A stretch of 64,000 nucleotides of DNA from Prolixibacteraceae bacterium JC049 (GTDB lineage: Bacteria; Bacteroidota; Bacteroidia; Bacteroidales; Prolixibacteraceae): assembly GCA_023369685.1 (NCBI GenBank), contig SACZ01000003.1, forward strand, positions 458,818-522,817. Reading direction: 5' to 3'. Position 1 is the stretch's first letter. Each line of letters opens with the position of its first letter. The notes under the pieces are model-generated. The model was given only the letters and a program-made list of their open reading frames with translations. It was not told where the DNA came from and made no database searches. Position numbers and translations under genes: made by a program. This document shows positions 53,230 through 62,400 of the stretch, piece by piece.

Positions 53230-55200
53230 ATGATGAAAAACAGAATAAAAACTTTAACCTTGCTCTTGGTTCTTGTTATGGCAGGGTTTACTTCTTGCGA
53301 TTACTTGGACATTTATCCAGGTGACAGTCCTGAGGTTCAAGATGCATTTTTAGACAGACAAACATCAGAACGTTATTTGATGACATGCTATTCTGGTATA
53401 CCTTATTATGGTGATGTTTTAGCCTTACCTATTACTGGATGTGATGAGATATTATATACTAGTAATGATATTCAGTTTACCTATTATGGAACATATCCTG
53501 CTCCCTATTTGGCAGGTTATGGAGGGCAAATGAATCCTTCCAGTCCTAAAATGAATTATTGGCAAGGAACAGGTGGTGCATCAGTAAGTCTGTGGACTTA
53601 TATCAGACACTGTAATCTTTTTATTGATCGTATGCCTTTAGAAGCAGGAGGTCCGGTAGGAATTGAAGCTGCTGAACGTTTGCAGTGGATTGCTGAAGCA
53701 AAGGCATTAAAAGCATTTTATCATTATTATTTACTTAAATGTTATGGTCCTATTCCAATTATGGATGAACTAATAGGAACTAATGTTAGTATGAGTGAAT
53801 TAGATATTTATAGAGAACCTGTTGATGAAGTTGTTGATTATATATGTGAAACCATAGATGAAGCACTACCTAATTTAGTTGACCATGGAGAGGTTAATCC
53901 TATAATTGATTATGGAAGAGTGACTAAGGTAGCAGCGTTAGCTATTAAAGCTAAAACTTTAGTGTGGGCAGCCAGCCCTCTTTTAAATGGAAATCCCGAT
54001 TATGATTTAAAAGATAAAAGAGGAGAGCAGTTGTTTGCAAGAGAGTACGATGCTCAAAAATGGACGAAAGCAAAAGAAGCATTGAAAGATGTAATTGACT
54101 TAGCAACCGAAGACAACATTTCGCTTTATATGAGTGACGGGAGTTCAATAAAGGGTAGTGAGGTTTCTCAGGAAACGAAGTATAGGTTAGGTGTTAGAGA
54201 AGCAGTAACAGCACATTGGAACAATGAGGTAATATGGGCTCATTATGAAGACGGAGGAGCTAGAGGATTACAAAACTGGGCAATGCCAAGGTATGAAGGG
54301 GTTAAATCTAACTCTAGAGCTGTAGGGCAACGTCAGGCTGCTCCCATGCATATTGCAGAACAATTTTATACGGCTAATGGTGTACCTATTGATAAAGACA
54401 TCGATTGGATAAATAATGGTTGGTATGCAGAACGTTATAATTATGTAACAGTATCAGAAGCATCTAAAAAAGATGCCAAAGCTGGTGAAAAAACAGCCAG
54501 GTTAAACTTGAACAGATCTCACCGTTTTTACTCTTCTTTGGGCTTTGATAGAGGATATTGGGAAGGATTAGGTCGTAAAGAAGTAGATTTTAAAATATTA
54601 AAGTCTATAGCAGGAGAAGTTTCAGGAGCAGTTGGAGTTCAGAGCATTAATGCAACAGGTTATTACACAAAGAAAGTGTGTGCAGTAAACAATGTTTTTA
54701 CTAACGAAGCAGATGGCACTGGATTTAAACATGAACCTTATGCTTTTCCTGTAATTCGATTAGCAGATATTCTTTTAATGTATGCAGAAGCTCTGAACGA
54801 ATGCAGGAATGAAGGAGAGAGTGCAGATGAAACTATTGCAATTCTAGATCAAGTGCGTGAGCGATCGGGCATATTAGGTGTTCGAGAAGCTTGGGGGAAT
54901 CATACTAATATTTCTGATTATGATACTCAGAGTAACTTAAGAAATATTATCCGTCAAGAGCGTATGAATGAGCTAGCCTTTGAGGGTGCAAGATATTGGG
55001 ATATCCGAAGATGGAAAACAGCCATTAATTTCATGAATAAGCCAGTACAGGGCTGGAATGTAATGGAAGATGAAAGAGATGAGTATTACAAAGTTATTAC
55101 TAGGTTAAGACCGACATTCTCTTTTAGGAACTATTTAATGCCAATTCCGGAATCAACATTATTGAGAAATCCGAACTTGGTTCAGAACCCAGGATGGTAG
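53230..55200 (+). CDS. SusD/RagB surface lipoprotein (second locus)
   Basis: 656 residues. Lipidated cysteine is C23 (FTSCDYLDIYP). Helical repeats with AEAKALKAFYHYYLLKCYG and RQERMNELAFEGARYWDIRRWK, ending NPGW, are family hallmarks. It lies 9 nt behind susC. It binds the glycan at the surface; the identity of the ligand is unknown. Confidence 0.95.
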   Translation: MMKNRIKTLTLLLVLVMAGFTSCDYLDIYPGDSPEVQDAFLDRQTSERYLMTCYSGIPYYGDVLALPITGCDEILYTSNDIQFTYYGTYPAPYLAGYGGQMNPSSPKMNYWQGTGGASVSLWTYIRHCNLFIDRMPLEAGGPVGIEAAERLQWIAEAKALKAFYHYYLLKCYGPIPIMDELIGTNVSMSELDIYREPVDEVVDYICETIDEALPNLVDHGEVNPIIDYGRVTKVAALAIKAKTLVWAASPLLNGNPDYDLKDKRGEQLFAREYDAQKWTKAKEALKDVIDLATEDNISLYMSDGSSIKGSEVSQETKYRLGVREAVTAHWNNEVIWAHYEDGGARGLQNWAMPRYEGVKSNSRAVGQRQAAPMHIAEQFYTANGVPIDKDIDWINNGWYAERYNYVTVSEASKKDAKAGEKTARLNLNRSHRFYSSLGFDRGYWEGLGRKEVDFKILKSIAGEVSGAVGVQSINATGYYTKKVCAVNNVFTNEADGTGFKHEPYAFPVIRLADILLMYAEALNECRNEGESADETIAILDQVRERSGILGVREAWGNHTNISDYDTQSNLRNIIRQERMNELAFEGARYWDIRRWKTAINFMNKPVQGWNVMEDERDEYYKVITRLRPTFSFRNYLMPIPESTLLRNPNLVQNPGW

Positions 55201-55221
55201 TAATCTAAAAATATAATAGAG

Positions 55222-56610
55222 ATGAAATATTTATATATAAAATTAGCAGTACTTTGTGTAATATTAGCTGCTGTACTTGTGGGGTTAAATGGATGTAAAG
55301 ATTACTTGCAGCCTGAACCCTATGACTTAGGAGATGAAAATCCTCCTGCTCTAGTTACGGCTACTTATGAATCGTTTAGTGGTGGAGCGAGAATTAATTT
55401 CCAATTACCTGAAGGCAGAGATGATTTATTGTATGTTAAAGCTACTTATATTAGAAATGGCCGACCGGCAGAAGCTAAGGTATCTAGGTATGTTAACCAT
55501 ATCGATGTCGTGGGATTAACCAATACCGAAGAGGAAGTTACTGTGACCTTAGTGGTCGGTTCCAGTAGTTCTAAAGAATCAGAACCGTATCTTATTGATG
55601 TAAGACCTCTTGAGGCACCAATTAATGTAGCCCTAAATTCAGCCTTAATAGAAAAAACATTCGGTGGTATTCGTTTACGTTGGGAAAATCCCACACAAGC
55701 AACAACGGTTGTTAAAGTATTTTCTTTTTCTAATCTAAATTATAATCCAAATCTAGAGCCGGGAGAAGAACCTTTAGAGCCTGATTGGCAATGGGTTCAG
55801 GTGTTGTCTGATGATACTAGAAGGCTAGATCCTGACTATAAGGTACGAGGAGAAGATATTGGTGGGTATCCGGCAATACCAACTGATTTCAAAATTGTAT
55901 TTCACGACACCTATGGAAATGTTTCGGATACAATAAGAACTAATAAAACTCCTATGCCAGAGCAAATAATTGAACCTCAGTTGCCAGGTTTTTGGGTATT
56001 TGCAGGAGAAGATGTTCATCATGCCGATTTAGCAGCCGAAGATCCAACCTTAACATGGGACGGGCCTCATTGGAGACACCGTGATAACACTTATCTATGG
56101 AATGGCAAGTGGAAAACCAACAATGATGCATATTGGGCTACCGGCAATGATTGTGGTGGACCTCAAAGGTTTTTAAATAGAAAATCGATGTTTGTAACTA
56201 TGGATTTCAAAGAGCCTTTCTTTCTTAGTCGTTATCACTTGAGAAATATTGATAATAAACAATTTGTTTGGAATGAAACATCGGTTAAAGCATGGAGAGT
56301 ATGGGCTTGTAGAGCAACAACAGAAGAAGAAGCTATGATATGGGGACCCAACTCGCAATGGGAAGTGATTGACCAAGGAGAAGTTGATGAACCTACAATG
56401 GGATTAACTTCTCATTCTGTAGCAGAAATTGATTATGAGTATTGGAAAGCAGGATGGGAAAAAGATATATCGAACAATCTTGATTATCCTGTACGTTATC
56501 TTCGACTCGAGGTTTACGAAAACTGGCAAGGTACAGTAGCTGGAGCTAATGTTGGTGAATTTAGAGTTTACGGTAATCCTGCAAGTGCTGAAAATTCAGG
56601 TGATGAGTAA
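55222..56610 (+). CDS. DUF4959-DUF5126-DUF5000 type surface lipoprotein
   Basis: 462 residues. Lipidated cysteine is C25 (LNGCKDY). The layout matches the common PUL accessory protein: an N-terminal fibronectin-like DUF4959 (about 30-130), a middle DUF5126 (about 130-250), and a C-terminal DUF5000 beta-sandwich related to F5/8 type C domains (about 260-455, with MDFKEPFFLSRYHLRNID and RYLRLEVYENWQG). It is a probable glycan-binding surface protein expressed with susCD. Domain names are from memory, not a search. Confidence 0.75.
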   Translation: MKYLYIKLAVLCVILAAVLVGLNGCKDYLQPEPYDLGDENPPALVTATYESFSGGARINFQLPEGRDDLLYVKATYIRNGRPAEAKVSRYVNHIDVVGLTNTEEEVTVTLVVGSSSSKESEPYLIDVRPLEAPINVALNSALIEKTFGGIRLRWENPTQATTVVKVFSFSNLNYNPNLEPGEEPLEPDWQWVQVLSDDTRRLDPDYKVRGEDIGGYPAIPTDFKIVFHDTYGNVSDTIRTNKTPMPEQIIEPQLPGFWVFAGEDVHHADLAAEDPTLTWDGPHWRHRDNTYLWNGKWKTNNDAYWATGNDCGGPQRFLNRKSMFVTMDFKEPFFLSRYHLRNIDNKQFVWNETSVKAWRVWACRATTEEEAMIWGPNSQWEVIDQGEVDEPTMGLTSHSVAEIDYEYWKAGWEKDISNNLDYPVRYLRLEVYENWQGTVAGANVGEFRVYGNPASAENSGDE

Positions 56611-56635
56611 TTCAAACACAATTAAAATTGATGGA

Positions 56636-58120
56636 ATGAAGAATTTTATTTATATAATTTTAGTTTTTCTTATTTGCTTCATTGCTTGTGAGGATGCTAA
56701 TGAAAAGCATGAAAAATATTTGGAAATAGGTTCTCCTGTATTTGCAGGTAAAGTTGACTCTTTAGATACTTATCCTGGATTTTACAGAACCAAAATCTTG
56801 TTTTATCCTTCGGTAGATGTAAACAAAAAAGAAGCAAGAATCTATTGGGACAATTTTAAAGATTCTGTAGTTGTGCCTTATGTTGAAGAATATCAAAGTG
56901 ATAAGCCTGGATGGTACGAGGTGACTGTTGGAGAAGCTCAAGGATTTGCATCCAATAATTTTGAAGGCTATAGAACTTTCTTTATAAAAAACTATGATGT
57001 TAAAGGTAATCATTCTAAAACAGGAGAGTTAATCGTCCAAATTTATGGAAATGACTTTGCAGAAGCTTTAAGTAATCAAGCATTTTCTGGATTTGATGGT
57101 CAAAACATTAATTTAGGAGCTAAAGAGTATGTTTCAGGAGCAGTAATCGAATATACTGCTAATGATAATACTACTATAACAAAATATTTCACAGAGCCGG
57201 TAACTTCATTGAAACTTATTGGGACTGACTTGGATTTGCCAAATTTTAAATCAGGCACCATATTGAGATATAAAAGTGTTTATAAATTTAATGACACAGA
57301 CCTGGATGAAGTGACTGTTGGTCATTGGTCTACAAGTTCGATTATTATATTGCCTCCTCAGTTAGTGATTAAACAAACCAATATTGTTGATTGTGATGCA
57401 TCTGCTTCAGAGCATTCTGTTACTGTTAAAGTATGGGAAGGTGAAGACTGGGAAGCATCTTGTAGTGCAGACTGGGTTTCTCTAGAGAAGAACGAAAGTA
57501 CTGGCAGATTAAATGTAAGTTTATATGAGAATAATACTGGTGTTAGGCGTACGGCTGAAATTCAGGTTAATGTTGTAGGTAAAAGCGGGGAAGATTTTGT
57601 AAAAACGGTTTCTGTAGACCAGGGAACATCAGTTATTTATGGTAAAACCAATTGGGTTGAATTAGAATTAGCTGATAACAGTGGAAGTGATTATGGTTGG
57701 ACTCCGGCGCATTTATGGAATAATTCAGCAGGAGGAACAGGATACCATTCTGCAAATTCAGATAGAGCCCCTTACTTGGTGTCAATCAACTTAGGAGCAC
57801 CTGTTTCTATGGAGTATTTTAGAATTTATCCAAGATCTGCTCATGGTAGAGCTGCTGTTCGTTGGGAAGTTTGGGCTTCTAATACAGCCAATGAAGTTGG
57901 TGTAGCCAATAATGCAGAAAATTGGGAGGCTAAAGCGATAGAAACGGGATGGGTGAAAATTGCAAGTTGCTATGACGATAATCATGCTTCTTTTAATCCA
58001 GTATCTGCAAGAATCACTGATCAAACTCCTTATCAATATATACGATACAGAGTTTTAGAAAATTCAAAGCAAAACAGTGCTTATAACTTAATGGAAGTTG
58101 ATGTAATGGTTTTGCCTTAA
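56636..58120 (+). CDS. DUF4998-BACON-F5/8 type C lipoprotein
   Basis: 494 residues from ATG 56636, which begins the lipoprotein signal (lipid on C18, FIACEDA). Longer starts at 56549 or 56603 overlap the previous gene. Residues about 20-240 resemble DUF4998. A BACON module (about 245-335) shows the diagnostic CSADW. The last 150 residues look like a discoidin/F5/8 carbohydrate-binding domain ending NLMEVDVMVLP. BACON and F5/8 modules bind mucin-type or other glycans. It has no catalytic domain. Confidence 0.78.
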   Translation: MKNFIYIILVFLICFIACEDANEKHEKYLEIGSPVFAGKVDSLDTYPGFYRTKILFYPSVDVNKKEARIYWDNFKDSVVVPYVEEYQSDKPGWYEVTVGEAQGFASNNFEGYRTFFIKNYDVKGNHSKTGELIVQIYGNDFAEALSNQAFSGFDGQNINLGAKEYVSGAVIEYTANDNTTITKYFTEPVTSLKLIGTDLDLPNFKSGTILRYKSVYKFNDTDLDEVTVGHWSTSSIIILPPQLVIKQTNIVDCDASASEHSVTVKVWEGEDWEASCSADWVSLEKNESTGRLNVSLYENNTGVRRTAEIQVNVVGKSGEDFVKTVSVDQGTSVIYGKTNWVELELADNSGSDYGWTPAHLWNNSAGGTGYHSANSDRAPYLVSINLGAPVSMEYFRIYPRSAHGRAAVRWEVWASNTANEVGVANNAENWEAKAIETGWVKIASCYDDNHASFNPVSARITDQTPYQYIRYRVLENSKQNSAYNLMEVDVMVLP

Positions 58121-58167
58121 CTGAGGCAACTGTGAAGTAATAAGATTAATCTAATAAGTATTAGAAC

Positions 58168-58195
58168 GAAAGTTCTCCTGTATAGGAGAACTTTC
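58168..58195 (+). terminator. Hairpin behind the BACON lipoprotein gene
   Basis: A perfect 12-bp stem (58168-58179 with 58184-58195) has a GTAT tetraloop. The T tail is poor, so it may be a partial terminator or an mRNA-stabilising 3' end. Confidence 0.65.
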
Positions 58196-58244
58196 AACTA
58201 ATGTTTTGAATACTAGTCTTATACTGCTCTTTAGGATCTCAATA

Positions 58245-58420
58245 ATGAAAAACTAATACTATTGTGTGGTTTGTTCTATTGCTTAATGGACTGAACCTGA
58301 AAGCACAAAACACATCTGTATATTCATCTCCTTGTCCTGATACTGGCAGCTGTTTTATAACCTCAATATCAGAAGTATTCTAATAGAGGAGATTGTGGTA
58401 TTGGTAGTACCTGTTGAAGT
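58245..58420 (+). pseudogene. Decayed 5' fragment of a PIG-L deacetylase gene
   Basis: From ATG 58245 the DNA closely follows the start of the PIG-L gene at 59644: GACTGAACCTGAAAGCACAA matches with one change, then GTATAT, TCTCCT, GGCAG, TGTTTTATAA and CAATATCAG are shared. A stop occurs at codon 4 and there are small deletions. The catalytic PHPDD reads PCPDT, then the frame is lost. Similarity fades after about 58381 and ends near 58420. Two genes (58499-59517) separate the relic from its intact relative. Confidence 0.8.
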
Positions 58421-58498
58421 TAATCTTTAGCAACAACTATCAATAGATTAGCATAATTACATAGTTTTTCTATAAAAAACTATGTAAATCAATTTGAC

Positions 58499-59074
58499 AT
58501 GAAAAAAGGAGCAATAATTCTGATTGTAACACTTTTAGCTTTAGTAGTAAGTGTAACCCTTATTCCTCATATGCTAATATCTAATTCAGTTAAAAGTTTA
58601 ATAACTGGAATTGATTCTGATGATAATTCACTGGGAAAATTAAAAGTGGAGGTTGTAAAATCTGGTATAACTAAGGTAGACACAGGAAAAATAGTCTTGT
58701 CATTAGAATTTAAGTTTACTAACAATTACGAGAAAAAAATTCAAAAAATTTATATTTCTGCATACGACAATAACTACTTTGACGGATCAGGTATCATTGA
58801 TGACATTTGCATTAATCGGTCAGAAGACAAAAATGAAAATTTAATTTTTCCCAATGACACTACAGTAAGTAAACTATTAACCCAAGAAGAGTTTGCTGAG
58901 TTAGTAAATAAAAAAGACAACCAAAAGAAATTCGCTAAACCTAAACCATCTGTAAAATTCTTTATCCGAAGAATTGATTTCGAAAATGAGACCTACATTG
59001 AAAAAAATAAAATAAAAATTAATAGAGGATTTGGAATAACAACAAAAGCAGAAATTGAAACAAAAACAAATTAA
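58499..59074 (+). CDS. Orphan membrane-anchored protein, low GC
   Basis: 191 residues. Residues 7-30 form a membrane anchor or uncleaved signal. The rest is polar, lysine-rich and probably beta-sandwich; no family is recognised. Base composition is clearly more AT-rich than its neighbours. It lies with the next gene between the PIG-L relic and the intact PIG-L gene, so it may have been inserted or moved there. Function unknown. Confidence 0.6.
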   Translation: MKKGAIILIVTLLALVVSVTLIPHMLISNSVKSLITGIDSDDNSLGKLKVEVVKSGITKVDTGKIVLSLEFKFTNNYEKKIQKIYISAYDNNYFDGSGIIDDICINRSEDKNENLIFPNDTTVSKLLTQEEFAELVNKKDNQKKFAKPKPSVKFFIRRIDFENETYIEKNKIKINRGFGITTKAEIETKTN

Positions 59075-59085
59075 AACCATCTATA

Positions 59086-59517
59086 ATGAAAAAACTTATA
59101 ATTGTTCCAATATTATTATTTTTAACATCATGCGCAGTTGTTAAAACAGACTTACGTGTAAAGAAATCTCCTTTAATTGGTAAATGGAAAATTGCCAAAA
59201 CATTAATAGATGAAAAAAAATACACTGATTACCCTAATAGAATTATTGAATTTAATTCAGACGGCACATTAAATATTTTTGCTGATAGTTTTTTAGATAG
59301 CGAACAAACTGTTAAAGCTAGATTTTCTTTAATGGATAGAGAAAATATGGTTTTTCTACATCAAAATATAAAAACAGGAGAATTCTATCCATTTCCTTAC
59401 AGATATAAATATTCAATAAAAAACGACACATTGCACTTCAAAGGGTTTTTTATTAATAAAAATGCCAAAGGTTTAACTCCTTATTTAAACGAAGAGTGGT
59501 GGGTTAAGGTGAAATGA
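59086..59517 (+). CDS. Small lipocalin-like lipoprotein
   Basis: 143 residues. Lipobox LTSC gives lipidated C16. The GKWKI motif near residue 32, the IIEFNSDGTLNI strand pair and a C-terminal strand ending EEWWVKVK are like lipocalin-type domains that bind small hydrophobic ligands. It is 11 nt after the orphan at 58499 and shares its low GC, so the pair was probably acquired together. Confidence 0.65.
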   Translation: MKKLIIVPILLFLTSCAVVKTDLRVKKSPLIGKWKIAKTLIDEKKYTDYPNRIIEFNSDGTLNIFADSFLDSEQTVKARFSLMDRENMVFLHQNIKTGEFYPFPYRYKYSIKNDTLHFKGFFINKNAKGLTPYLNEEWWVKVK

Positions 59518-59643
59518 CCAAACCGTAGATTGGTTAACATATGTTTTTCGAGAAAGTTAAAATCTATGCTAGCCAAAAGAATGGTTTGAAAAACAGACTT
59601 ATTGATTCTTTACTATTGCAATTTACCTTTCAAAATCTTGGCA

Positions 59644-60792
59644 ATGAAAAATATTGTATTGCTAGTATGGTTTGCCCTGCTAGTTACTAATGGGCTGAAC
59701 CTGAAAGCACAAAATACAGCTGTATATGCATCTCCTCATCCCGATGACTGGCAGTTGTTTTATAATCCCAATATCAGTAGTAGTATCCTAAACGATAAGG
59801 ATACTGTGATTATATTGCATACCACTGCAGGTGATGCGGGCGCGGCAATGGGGCGCAATAATTATGCTTTAGCGCGTGAGGAAGGAAGCTTGCGAGGCAT
59901 GCGTTTTATTGTCAACTCATCAAGAACTTCGGAGTTTGAAAGTCCTTCGGTTGAGAATATAACAGTCAATAATCATTCAATCCGAATAGTTCGATATAAA
60001 AATGCAATAGCGGTGTTCCTTCGTTTGCCAGATGGTGGTGGCGGAGGTGGATATGAAAGTACAGGTCATCAGAGCTTACAGCGATTCTATCGTGGCGAAA
60101 TTAGTACAATAACTGCAGTGGATAATAGTACTACTTATAGTTCACTGGATGATTTGAAAACAACAATTCAACAGTTGATCGTTCGTTATTCGCAAAAAGC
60201 GAAAAAAGTGGGTATAAATGTACCCGATACAGATACTTCAATTAACCCTGGTGATCATCGCGACCACAGGCATACTTCGCTGATTATGCAAGAATTGGCT
60301 TCAGGTATTGCTAATGCCGAGGTTCGACTTTACCAGATGTATGTTACAAGAAACCGTGCAGCCAATCTTAGTGGCAACGATTATTACATTAATGCAGGAA
60401 CTTGGGCTGCAACAACCTCCGGACTAGGAGATATGTTTCATAGTACAACTTGGGACAATACACATAACTCGTGGGTCGATAAGCAATATTTTCGAATGAA
60501 AAGCAGTACAAATACCTCAAAAGCAGCAGCAGTAGAACCTGTGTTAAATCTTGAGAAGACAAAGCTATTGGCTAATGAAGTTTTAAATGTGGCAATTGAA
60601 GAGTTAACGGATAAGCTGGAGTTAACCATTTTTACTATTGATGGAGCTATCTTCTACTCAAAAGAGATAGATGCCCAGAAAGGTACTGTTGAAGTTGAGA
60701 TTCCTTTAAATGATCTGAAGCCCGGCAACTATTCATTGATTGCTCGTTACAATAAGCACTATTTTACTTACCCTTTTACTATTACACAATGA
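59644..60792 (+). CDS. Secreted PIG-L (LmbE-like) family deacetylase
   Basis: 382 residues from ATG 59644; the longer frame from 59602 adds a non-signal leader and the relic copy aligns from 59644. Signal peptide ends near LKAQ (residue 23). The zinc/base motif is PHPDDW (31-36), a tryptophan replacing the usual glutamate, with H205-x-D207-H208 later. H32, D35 and H208 can bind zinc and D34 act as base, so activity is plausible. The family removes N-acetyl groups from amino sugars. A beta domain of about 80 residues closes the chain, similar to a sorting or Ig-like module. It overlaps the next gene as ATGA. Confidence 0.82.
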   Translation: MKNIVLLVWFALLVTNGLNLKAQNTAVYASPHPDDWQLFYNPNISSSILNDKDTVIILHTTAGDAGAAMGRNNYALAREEGSLRGMRFIVNSSRTSEFESPSVENITVNNHSIRIVRYKNAIAVFLRLPDGGGGGGYESTGHQSLQRFYRGEISTITAVDNSTTYSSLDDLKTTIQQLIVRYSQKAKKVGINVPDTDTSINPGDHRDHRHTSLIMQELASGIANAEVRLYQMYVTRNRAANLSGNDYYINAGTWAATTSGLGDMFHSTTWDNTHNSWVDKQYFRMKSSTNTSKAAAVEPVLNLEKTKLLANEVLNVAIEELTDKLELTIFTIDGAIFYSKEIDAQKGTVEVEIPLNDLKPGNYSLIARYNKHYFTYPFTITQ

Positions 60793-62363
60793 GTTTGAAT
60801 AGAATAATTTATAGTGGTTTTATAGGAGGTGTGTTACTGTTGGTAACAGCATTTGTGGTAAAAGGGCAAAATGTTAATGTGTTTGGTTGTGCCCATCCAT
60901 ACGACTGGCAGTTATTTATGAATCCCAATGCATTCGATGCTGTCAATAATCAAGGAGGAAAAGTATTATTTATTCATTTAACCTCAGGCGATGATGGAAA
61001 TGGAGTGAATAATAAGCAGTATCTGGCTAAAGAAGAGGGGATAAAAAGAGGTATCCGACATATGTCGAATGCATTTGGAAGTGGTAGTGGAATTGGATCA
61101 GAGATGAATCATGAGCTTATTGTTGTGAATAATCATTCTGTAGATAGGTATCAGTATCGGAATGCAATTATTTATACATTAAGACTTCCTACAGCTAAAG
61201 AAAACGGTGAAGGGTATGAAATGCATCAGTTTAAGTCAATCCAAAAGTTGTTCAATGGCGAAAATCAGGAGCTTGCAACCATTGATAATAAGAGTACATA
61301 TAACGGAGTTGATGATTTAAAAACAACTTTATCGGAAATTATAGCTAGGGAAACAACCGATAATGATCTGTTGATTTATCACTTAATTGATGATGATGAA
61401 AACGAAAATCCAACTATCCATTCCGATAGATTGTATACAACTAAACTATTTAAAGAGGTTGCAGAGGCCAGTAAGTTTTATCTATTGAACCTATACAAAT
61501 CGGTTTCTAGTAAAACGGAAGAAGCGAATGTTCAAGGAACAAAATTGTTAAATAGTTTTGGTGCTTGGGGAGCAACTTGCTCCGGTGTTTCCGATTCGCT
61601 ATTTGCAAGTGACTGGAACCCTGAAAACAACTCACTAATAGAACGACAATATTATCGAACAGCCAATCCTAAGGGGATCGATAATGAAAATATTGCACTT
61701 AATAAAACCACATTTTCATCCAGCTTCGAGACCAATAGTGAGAGCAAAAAGGCGGTCGATGGAGATATTAATTCGTGGTGGGGAGCCAACCCTCATGGCG
61801 AGTGGTGGATGGTTGATTTGGAAGACACTTATGAAGTATCGCGTATTAACTTAGTCAACTATTTTCAATCGCAACGCGTGTATCGCTATTATATCGAGGC
61901 ATCGTTGGATAAAGAGAATTGGCAGAAAATAATCGATTATTCGAAGAATGAAAACACATCAACATCTGCAGGAGCAACATTTCATCTGGATAATGAAAAG
62001 TGTCGCTATTTAAAAGTAACTATGACTTATCATTCGCAGAATGTAGGTGTGCATATAAATGAATTCAGAGCTTTTGGTAAGAAAGTTAATGATACACAAG
62101 TTGCCATTTCAGAACAAAAAACTTCAATTCAACTATATCCTAATCCGGTTAAAAAAGGAGAAAACTTGTATGTCATTGCTGGTAATAACAAGAATTCTAT
62201 AATTGAGATATATAGTCTTACAGGTAGTTGTGTATATCAGAGAGTTATTGAGGAGGAAACACCAGTTGTAAATATATCATTACAAACTATTAGAAAAGGA
62301 GTGTACATCTTTTTTATACGAGAAAATGGGAGACGGAAAAGAGAACTTTTAATTATTAAATAA
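60789..62363 (+). CDS. PIG-L-like pseudoenzyme with F5/8 domain and T9SS sorting domain
   Basis: 524 residues. After a signal peptide (about 1-27), the PIG-L fold shows AHPYDW (35-40), so the catalytic-base aspartate is tyrosine 38. The later H211-S-D213-R214 replaces the zinc histidine by arginine. Deacetylase activity is therefore doubtful. An F5/8 type C domain (about 305-435; SKKAVDGDINSWWGANPHGEWW-like) follows. The end is a type A T9SS C-terminal domain (IQLYPNPVKKGENLYV, about 445-524). It should reach the cell surface. It shares an ATGA overlap with the upstream active-looking paralogue. Confidence 0.85.
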   Translation: MSLNRIIYSGFIGGVLLLVTAFVVKGQNVNVFGCAHPYDWQLFMNPNAFDAVNNQGGKVLFIHLTSGDDGNGVNNKQYLAKEEGIKRGIRHMSNAFGSGSGIGSEMNHELIVVNNHSVDRYQYRNAIIYTLRLPTAKENGEGYEMHQFKSIQKLFNGENQELATIDNKSTYNGVDDLKTTLSEIIARETTDNDLLIYHLIDDDENENPTIHSDRLYTTKLFKEVAEASKFYLLNLYKSVSSKTEEANVQGTKLLNSFGAWGATCSGVSDSLFASDWNPENNSLIERQYYRTANPKGIDNENIALNKTTFSSSFETNSESKKAVDGDINSWWGANPHGEWWMVDLEDTYEVSRINLVNYFQSQRVYRYYIEASLDKENWQKIIDYSKNENTSTSAGATFHLDNEKCRYLKVTMTYHSQNVGVHINEFRAFGKKVNDTQVAISEQKTSIQLYPNPVKKGENLYVIAGNNKNSIIEIYSLTGSCVYQRVIEEETPVVNISLQTIRKGVYIFFIRENGRRKRELLIIK

Positions 62364-62400
62364 AGGAAGGTTATTTAGTTTAACTTAAAAAACCTAAACG

